Assembly: GCA_023139045.1 (NCBI GenBank)
Contig: JAGLOJ010000086.1
Coordinates: 1-38,140, forward strand
Source of the DNA: Candidatus Sabulitectum sp.
GTDB lineage: Bacteria > Fermentibacterota > Fermentibacteria > Fermentibacterales > JCC-6
Direction: 5' to 3'
DNA: 38,140 nucleotides
Position 1 is the first letter of the stretch; the number at the start of each line of letters is the position of its first letter. Of the stretch, positions 34,101 through 38,140 are shown one piece after another. A program made the translations under genes and the position numbers. Under the pieces are notes generated by a model, which was given only the letters and a program-made list of their open reading frames with translations, made no database searches and had not been told where the DNA came from.

Positions 34101-35066
34101 GATGTTTACCTTGGTCGTGTTTCTGAGACCAGCTTCGGTGCCAGCGGCGAGTGGGATAAACAGCAGCTTACACACTTCGGCACCTATCCGGTAAGTCCTC
34201 CCGCTTCGGGAGACTGGGTTACAATCGATCTGAATGATGATTTCATTCTTCTTCTGGCGACTAATCTGCTTGTAAAACTGGAGATGAGTCAGGCTGCACC
34301 TACCGCAGGCTACTCCTGGGTTACAGCACACCGCGAGAACATGACCAGATGGGAAACCTCTCCGGGCGGTGATCCCGGTCTGCTGAAGGTGGGAGATTAC
34401 AGGCCCGCGTTCATGGTCAATACCCTGTCTCACGGGCAGATCTTCGTTGATGAAGACTCCACCGGCTCCAGCAATGACATACCTTTGAGCTTCGGCAACA
34501 ACTACAGCGATTTTGAAGGGTTGTACCTTATTTCAGAGTTGGGATTCAGTTCTGAAATCGGGTGGGTTCACGGTGGTCTGAATGATGACTGGGAAATTGG
34601 AGCACCGATATATACTGATATAGATCCTCCGCTTTTGCCCTCCAATGGGAATAACATCGCAGGAAATGACCTCACGGATGACGGGCTATACATGGATAAT
34701 GCATGGAGCTGGATTCACTCGCATCCGTACGATCTGGCTGAAGCAGCTGTTTACGATTCCGTCTGCGTGGCCTACGACAGATGCCTGAGATTGGCAATGA
34801 ATGATTTTGCACTGATACATATTGCTTTCACTGACTCGGCAGGTCCTCCACTTGACGAGAGCGGCTGGACAGAAGTGGCGCGTTATGTGAAACTTGACGA
34901 GAACTGGGAGCAGGATGTAATTCAGTTGACAGATGTCTTCCAGGAAGCAATTGCGAACGGGAAAAGCTACTACTTCATCAGATTCCTGATAGATTCGGGA
35001 CCCTTCGCGGAAAAAGGCGGCTGGAATATTGATAATATCGGTTTCTACGGCCGCAATTCGAATTAG
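31146..35066 (+). CDS. Giant PilW/GspJ-like pilin with jelly-roll adhesin-like modules (1,306 aa)
   Basis: A prepilin N-terminus (FRSG then MTLIELVVVMGILGILFAAV, cleavage after Gly13) and a PilW/GspJ-like region (to about 205) are fused to some 1,100 residues of extracellular sequence. About 215-330 resembles an alpha/beta ThuA-like fold (VVNIDGDSLG, VDLVILRRIANTG). Further on are jelly-roll modules of the choice-of-anchor-J/MAM-like kind. Two open similarly, GWSHGPVIPGAKDDW (about 808) and GWVHGGLNDDWEIGAP (about 1139), and modules close with FDDINIV, LDDFVASG and IDNIGFYG. PilW/GspJ proteins are normally 200-350 residues. AGGAGG spacing supports ATG 31146 over GTG 31137. Likely the tip adhesin or enzyme of the system. 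Confidence 0.8.
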   Translation: MMKHLSKLKFRSGMTLIELVVVMGILGILFAAVYMFFVKGTEQFHFTRRQNQLATTGKLALEMISDEVLWAGYMPSGGWTEDQWHPVELASATSFHFYADFEADKSLEDSDHRKVFRDPFDVVHIQDGNTMDRIAGHDIVFIQFNYLDGAGNFLGPMPLDALNRDAVRHVVIKITLQDTYMGDVYQTVMQTIVTPRNLGVYHSFDPLFYMPPPPDAKIVVNIDGDSLGHSPSADQDSLLNRLDSWGYSLVRLSDDQLETFDYSGSGVDLVILRRIANTGSHLSIADTLQAITVPIIALDPDDAVDIFFIAKDGDDLVQADFCKMWKFIPHPIHDDIGDFSWFSIYDNNAGTKITTLEDFETGAELITAFSDSLSGLSGVSVINQFGPEPRRVHYCAYEFEHYTELGWDFLYNVIIWNLPDPSPPLGDKINVEGFEGESPGDVLMTFWEDQLEGGAWFPDSVVLYSDFEVGGGAEMMWSFFSTGAGRIIRMPDNVLQTDRTVTGTAPDRNIVSTILDLSNYSTASDDLYIRLKTWRGTTENISSEEGIFLLAGSGSLVQLVSQNFENVVPGGGDMEFWEDLYGRHRIHCPDPHWGGNSTNFVTMDSRRNREFSRVRMIFELDTSVLNDGVPISVSYMMSDHGDETHSYSPVTGQGDFVGWSLGKGINDPIEDWVNLLPGTQSNGDWYGGNYTFVPPGTMPSTIYVIFGQYDDFGAASATHEDGMSFDDINIVANNNTSNMDRIGIPSSDGGYQNLHIDLDDKAQAAGIQFSSSFAIALSQYGFGSWAQYGILWKNFELGCIGTVYEAPGWSHGPVIPGAKDDWILETILGNHKYTLHANNLTQYSNSVDCWLESPEFSIPSGTREAKLSFAQTIDLEPGLDFCWVEVSTNGGSVWQVVDTPTYNGFFDGHGAYTGYIGLTTTELSLDPYVGQSIKFRFMFHSNNNGVRNGWALDDFVASGIVSGLVIESIGFKPASPGGAWNFDQVDVYLGRVSETSFGASGEWDKQQLTHFGTYPVSPPASGDWVTIDLNDDFILLLATNLLVKLEMSQAAPTAGYSWVTAHRENMTRWETSPGGDPGLLKVGDYRPAFMVNTLSHGQIFVDEDSTGSSNDIPLSFGNNYSDFEGLYLISELGFSSEIGWVHGGLNDDWEIGAPIYTDIDPPLLPSNGNNIAGNDLTDDGLYMDNAWSWIHSHPYDLAEAAVYDSVCVAYDRCLRLAMNDFALIHIAFTDSAGPPLDESGWTEVARYVKLDENWEQDVIQLTDVFQEAIANGKSYYFIRFLIDSGPFAEKGGWNIDNIGFYGRNSN

Positions 35067-35076
35067 GAGGATGGTG

Positions 35077-36534
35077 ATGAATACAATACACAGAAGAGGT
35101 TCAGCTCTGATTATGGTTCTGATTGCATCTATGTTCCTGATCATCCTCACTGCGGGTGCATTCCGATACTTTCAGACCAATGTCACTGCTCAGATCTGGA
35201 CAAGAGAGAGGATACAGGCAAAACTGTCAGCCGAGGCCGGTATCAATCTTGCCACACATATGCTGATTGCCGGCGCTTCTCTTCCTGCAGATACCCTTCC
35301 CAATGACTTTCTGGGTACGGAATTCTTACCTATGGATCTTCCCGGCGGCATGGGCAGCGTTTATGCCACCGTTGATCCGAACAACAATAACAGGAAAATC
35401 ATCATGGCAAACGCTTTCCTGATAAGATGCGTAGCCTTTGTTTCCGGAACCACACTTGAATCATATGGAATGGCGACAATTGTCATGCCTGAGAATCTGG
35501 CGAGGTTTTCGGTCTTCATGGATGATCCATCCACCGGCGGATACTACGATGACGGTTACAGGTTTGACGGACCGTTCTACGCCAACGGGCCGGTATGGGT
35601 ACAAAGTGAAGATTTTACCAGCGAGAACGATGTCTTCTTCTACAGTTTTGAACTCACATCCAATTACTATTTATACGGTCCTTCGAAAAGTTATGAGACA
35701 ACTCCGTCTGTTGGAAAACTTGAGATGCAGCCGCACCACAGGCTGATCCTGGGAGCTCCCTACTTTGATCTGGGAGTAGACACGATTCCATTCGGATCGA
35801 GTGAGCTTAACTGGCAGGGAGTCAGGAACGCCGCCCTGGCAAACGGGTTGTTTCTTAACTCCGCCGAGGTGTCAAGCGGGTCAAGACTGGCTCTTAAGGG
35901 TGATACTCTTTTCGTCAAGCAAAACCCGGCAACTCCTGCAGTTGCATACCCCCTGGGCGGTCTGGTTAACCCAGTTGTGTGGATAGATGATGCAGTTGAC
36001 AGTGTGTTTCTCCGCGGTGATCAGAATCTGGGTCTTGATATGGCCCTGACCATAGGAATGAGGGGCTCTTTCTACATGTCCGGCCCACTGCACTACAAGA
36101 ATGAAGATCTCCAGGATCCCGATAACGAGAACCTTCTCGGACTTATGTCTGTGGAGGGTGATGTGATCATAGCGGATGATCCCGGAGTGGATGAACTGCA
36201 ATGGGGTTTTGAACGCTTCTGGATTCGCACAGACTCCGGCTTCACTTGCTCTGCTGTTCTGGTTGCTCTGGATGGGGTACTCGAGGCAGAGAACCCCTGG
36301 GAGCCTTCTTCACCCCAGGAATTCCAGATCCTCGGAGGTTATATGGTACAGAGTGAGGGTTTCACCGGTACCAGCAGAACAGGATACAGCATTGGGGTTT
36401 ACTTTGACCCCCGGCTACTCTACCTGCACCCGCCGTTCTTTCCCACAACAGCCAACTGGAACACAACCATGTGGCAGGATATGCCTGATCTGACCGCCGA
36501 AGAAGTCAAAAAAGGTCCCTTTCTGCAGTATTAG
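35077..36534 (+). CDS. PilX-like protein, possible DUF4900 type (paralogue 1)
   Basis: A 485-residue protein with a PilX-like N-terminus (RRGSALIMVLIASMFLIIL, then AKLSAEAGINLATHML). The exported body includes FSVFMDDPSTGGYYDDGYRF and GPFYANGPVWV near 141-175, which resembles the DUF4900 family, tentatively. It ends with LHPPFFP (about 450-456) and a Trp-rich tail (NWNTTMWQDM). AGGAGG (35065-35070) fits ATG 35077. It is 10 bases after the giant pilin gene and 30 bases before its paralogue. Confidence 0.75.
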   Translation: MNTIHRRGSALIMVLIASMFLIILTAGAFRYFQTNVTAQIWTRERIQAKLSAEAGINLATHMLIAGASLPADTLPNDFLGTEFLPMDLPGGMGSVYATVDPNNNNRKIIMANAFLIRCVAFVSGTTLESYGMATIVMPENLARFSVFMDDPSTGGYYDDGYRFDGPFYANGPVWVQSEDFTSENDVFFYSFELTSNYYLYGPSKSYETTPSVGKLEMQPHHRLILGAPYFDLGVDTIPFGSSELNWQGVRNAALANGLFLNSAEVSSGSRLALKGDTLFVKQNPATPAVAYPLGGLVNPVVWIDDAVDSVFLRGDQNLGLDMALTIGMRGSFYMSGPLHYKNEDLQDPDNENLLGLMSVEGDVIIADDPGVDELQWGFERFWIRTDSGFTCSAVLVALDGVLEAENPWEPSSPQEFQILGGYMVQSEGFTGTSRTGYSIGVYFDPRLLYLHPPFFPTTANWNTTMWQDMPDLTAEEVKKGPFLQY

Positions 36535-36564
36535 ATCAGGTTTAGAGTGTAATGGAGTGTTTAA

Positions 36565-37965
36565 GTGAGGAATAACGGGGGAAGCGCGCTGGTGGTGGTT
36601 ATCGGAGTGGCAGCGGTGATGTTCGTTCTCACCGGTGTGGTTTATACTTACTTTCAGATGAACGCCAGAACTGGTCTGTTCAAGATGAACAGGGTTCGTG
36701 CTGCCATGGCAGCGGAAGCGGGAACTGCTCTGGCTCTGCATCACCTTTCCTCAATGGAATCGATTCCACAGGACGGTACACCCTTTGTACTGCGGATGGA
36801 AGGTGACAGTGCAGGGTGGATTCGTCTGCCGGACTGCGGCAGTTTCCGTGTTGTTATTGATCCTGTGAACGGATTGAGTGGGCTTTGCAGCAACGGGGCG
36901 GTAGAGCTGCGTTCCAGGGGTTTATCAGGAGACGTAACCAGAGATGTAGAGTTGAGAGCTGCTCCTGCATACCCATCCAGTTACGCCTTGCTAACTGATA
37001 ACGGTATTCCTGATGGATATTTTGTGGATGGCAGAATAGTGAATGGTCCGGTTCATTCCAACGGGGTGATTCATTTCAGCAGCTATTCACCCGATTCCAC
37101 AGACGACCCGTATGCTTCAATGATTTCGACCACAGGTAACGGAGGGTTCAGCTTTGCGGGGGCCGGAAGATCAGATCTGCCCCACCCTGAGGGCAGCAGC
37201 ATATGGGTAAGACCGTACACCCGGCACATGCAGGGCGTTCCGTACTGGTGTTCCACTGCATCCGAAGTGGATTTTGTGCGGATGGCTGATCATTTCCGGG
37301 GTATTGTTACCGGATCTGTTCACAGCGATGGTGTTCGCATAAATGCCGAGAGAATTCTTATAGCGGGGGAGACTCTTTTATTCAAAGTGAATCAGACCGC
37401 CGAGGAGGAAAGACTTGATCTTGCCGGTGTAAATCTGATCATTGTTCGGAACGGTTTCTCCCCTGTTATGGTCAAGACGGTTGTTAGACCCGATCATCCG
37501 CTTACAATCATTGCATCAAACGATATGGAAATAGGTGGCGGAATAGACGGTGGTGCAACCGGCTCGGGTGGACCTCTTGGTCTGGTGGCTCTTGGAAACA
37601 TCATTGTTCCAGTCGACCCGGATGAAACTGGTGACAGCGACTGGCCGGGGCGCTGGAAGATAGAAACTGACCGGGGATTTCTTATCAGGGCATGCCTGGC
37701 CGCACCCTCCGGTTCATTTAAGGCCAGAGTACCGTACCTTCCCTCGGAACAGACCAGAATAACAGTGACTGGAAGCCTGGTTGAGAGAACAATGGGACGG
37801 TTCTCTTCAGGTAACAGCGGCTACTATCTGGGAAATACATGGGAGCAGGGTCTTGGCTCTCTCCACCCGCCCTACTTCCCTATGCTCGGCAGGTGGAATG
37901 TATTCAGCTGGATAATAGATCCCCCCGAACGGGAGGGTTCACAAATGGAAGATGATAGAATTTGA
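36565..37965 (+). CDS. PilX-like protein (paralogue 2)
   Basis: A 466-residue protein with the same plan as the preceding one: GGSALVVVIGVAAVMFVL, a shared YFQMN, then AAMAAEAGTALALHHL. The body has the parallel RIVNGPVHSNGVIHF segment and ends LHPPYFP (433-439) followed by RWNVFSWI. The start is GTG with GGAG 7 bases upstream. It is the last gene in the window, so the operon could continue beyond it, although the remaining 175 bases show no further start. Confidence 0.75.
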   Translation: MRNNGGSALVVVIGVAAVMFVLTGVVYTYFQMNARTGLFKMNRVRAAMAAEAGTALALHHLSSMESIPQDGTPFVLRMEGDSAGWIRLPDCGSFRVVIDPVNGLSGLCSNGAVELRSRGLSGDVTRDVELRAAPAYPSSYALLTDNGIPDGYFVDGRIVNGPVHSNGVIHFSSYSPDSTDDPYASMISTTGNGGFSFAGAGRSDLPHPEGSSIWVRPYTRHMQGVPYWCSTASEVDFVRMADHFRGIVTGSVHSDGVRINAERILIAGETLLFKVNQTAEEERLDLAGVNLIIVRNGFSPVMVKTVVRPDHPLTIIASNDMEIGGGIDGGATGSGGPLGLVALGNIIVPVDPDETGDSDWPGRWKIETDRGFLIRACLAAPSGSFKARVPYLPSEQTRITVTGSLVERTMGRFSSGNSGYYLGNTWEQGLGSLHPPYFPMLGRWNVFSWIIDPPEREGSQMEDDRI

Positions 37966-38140
37966 TAGAAATAGCAGCAGGTGACATTTAAACGGAACCG
38001 GGACGGCCATGAGAACTTCATAGAGTTTAGTGGAAACTGTTATGGTCGTTGTTCTGATCGGCTTCCAGCCGGGAGCATGTCTGACTGTACTGCAATGCCT
38101 GTTCCCGGTCGCGCTCCTAGCCCTGCCTTGTACCCAAAAA
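37966..38140. other. Non-coding end of the window
   Basis: No gene, terminator or promoter is supportable. A small inverted repeat (CGGCT/AGCCG, near 38059-38071) has no T-run after it. The sequence may simply stop at the edge of the assembled contig. Confidence 0.4.

Overview
The window looks like a chromosomal contig from an uncultured Gram-negative (diderm) bacterium. Supporting signs are lipoprotein signal peptides, a lytic transglycosylase, type IV pilin-like proteins, and secreted beta-propeller and jelly-roll proteins with FlgD-like tails. This mix is typical of FCB-type candidate phyla (Fermentibacteria-like), but that placement is an impression from gene content and not a phylogenetic result. 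Almost everything from 3.3 kb onward is on the + strand, tightly packed, with many 4-base start/stop overlaps of all four NTGA kinds and frequent TTG starts.

Region 1 (1-3334) is an AT-richer accessory stretch. Two diverged direct repeats of about 0.45-0.5 kb (61-509 and 2477-2969) flank a minus-strand unit. That unit holds a decayed reading frame, a 72-residue protein with a perfect Shine-Dalgarno, and a TolB-like beta-propeller lipoprotein. Inside each repeat is an array of GGCGAG/GGCAAG motifs phased every 22-23 bp, which resembles multi-site transposon ends.

Region 2 (3335-9675) is a housekeeping operon: rarA, an unrecognised gene, rnr, nadE and purH. It is followed by a deleted and frameshifted remnant of a DUF1016/YhcG-type nuclease gene (9720-9966).

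Region 3 (9941-18409) is an envelope and signalling run. It contains a lipoprotein Slt-type transglycosylase, an NHL-propeller protein, two DUF21 (CorC/TlyC-like) membrane proteins, a GGDEF-HEAT protein and a PAS protein with a degenerate receiver. A lone Lys-rich membrane protein (18574-19386) separates it from the tRNA locus, where tRNA-Leu(CAA) diverges from tRNA-CAU and tRNA-Val(CAC).

Region 4 (19876-28835) holds nucleic-acid and housekeeping genes: a coiled-coil zinc-ribbon protein, rnpB (RNase P RNA), recJ, a DinG-type Fe-S helicase, a YfiH/PgeF-type oxidoreductase, a CsgG-like/TPR periplasmic protein, obg and dprA.

Region 5 (28949-37965) is the most novel part. It is a six-gene operon in which every product starts with a type IV pilin or PilX-like hydrophobic N-terminus. 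The order is a PilX-like protein with a propeller-like C-terminal region, two small PilV/GspI-like pilins, a giant (about 1,306 residue) PilW/GspJ-like protein carrying jelly-roll modules, and two paralogous PilX-like proteins ending in a shared LHPP(F/Y)FP motif. It resembles a minor-pilin (tip-complex) operon in which the adhesin seems to be fused into the minor pilins. It lies directly after dprA and behind an exact -24/-12 (sigma-54-type) promoter match. No pilus motor, platform or secretin gene lies in this window.
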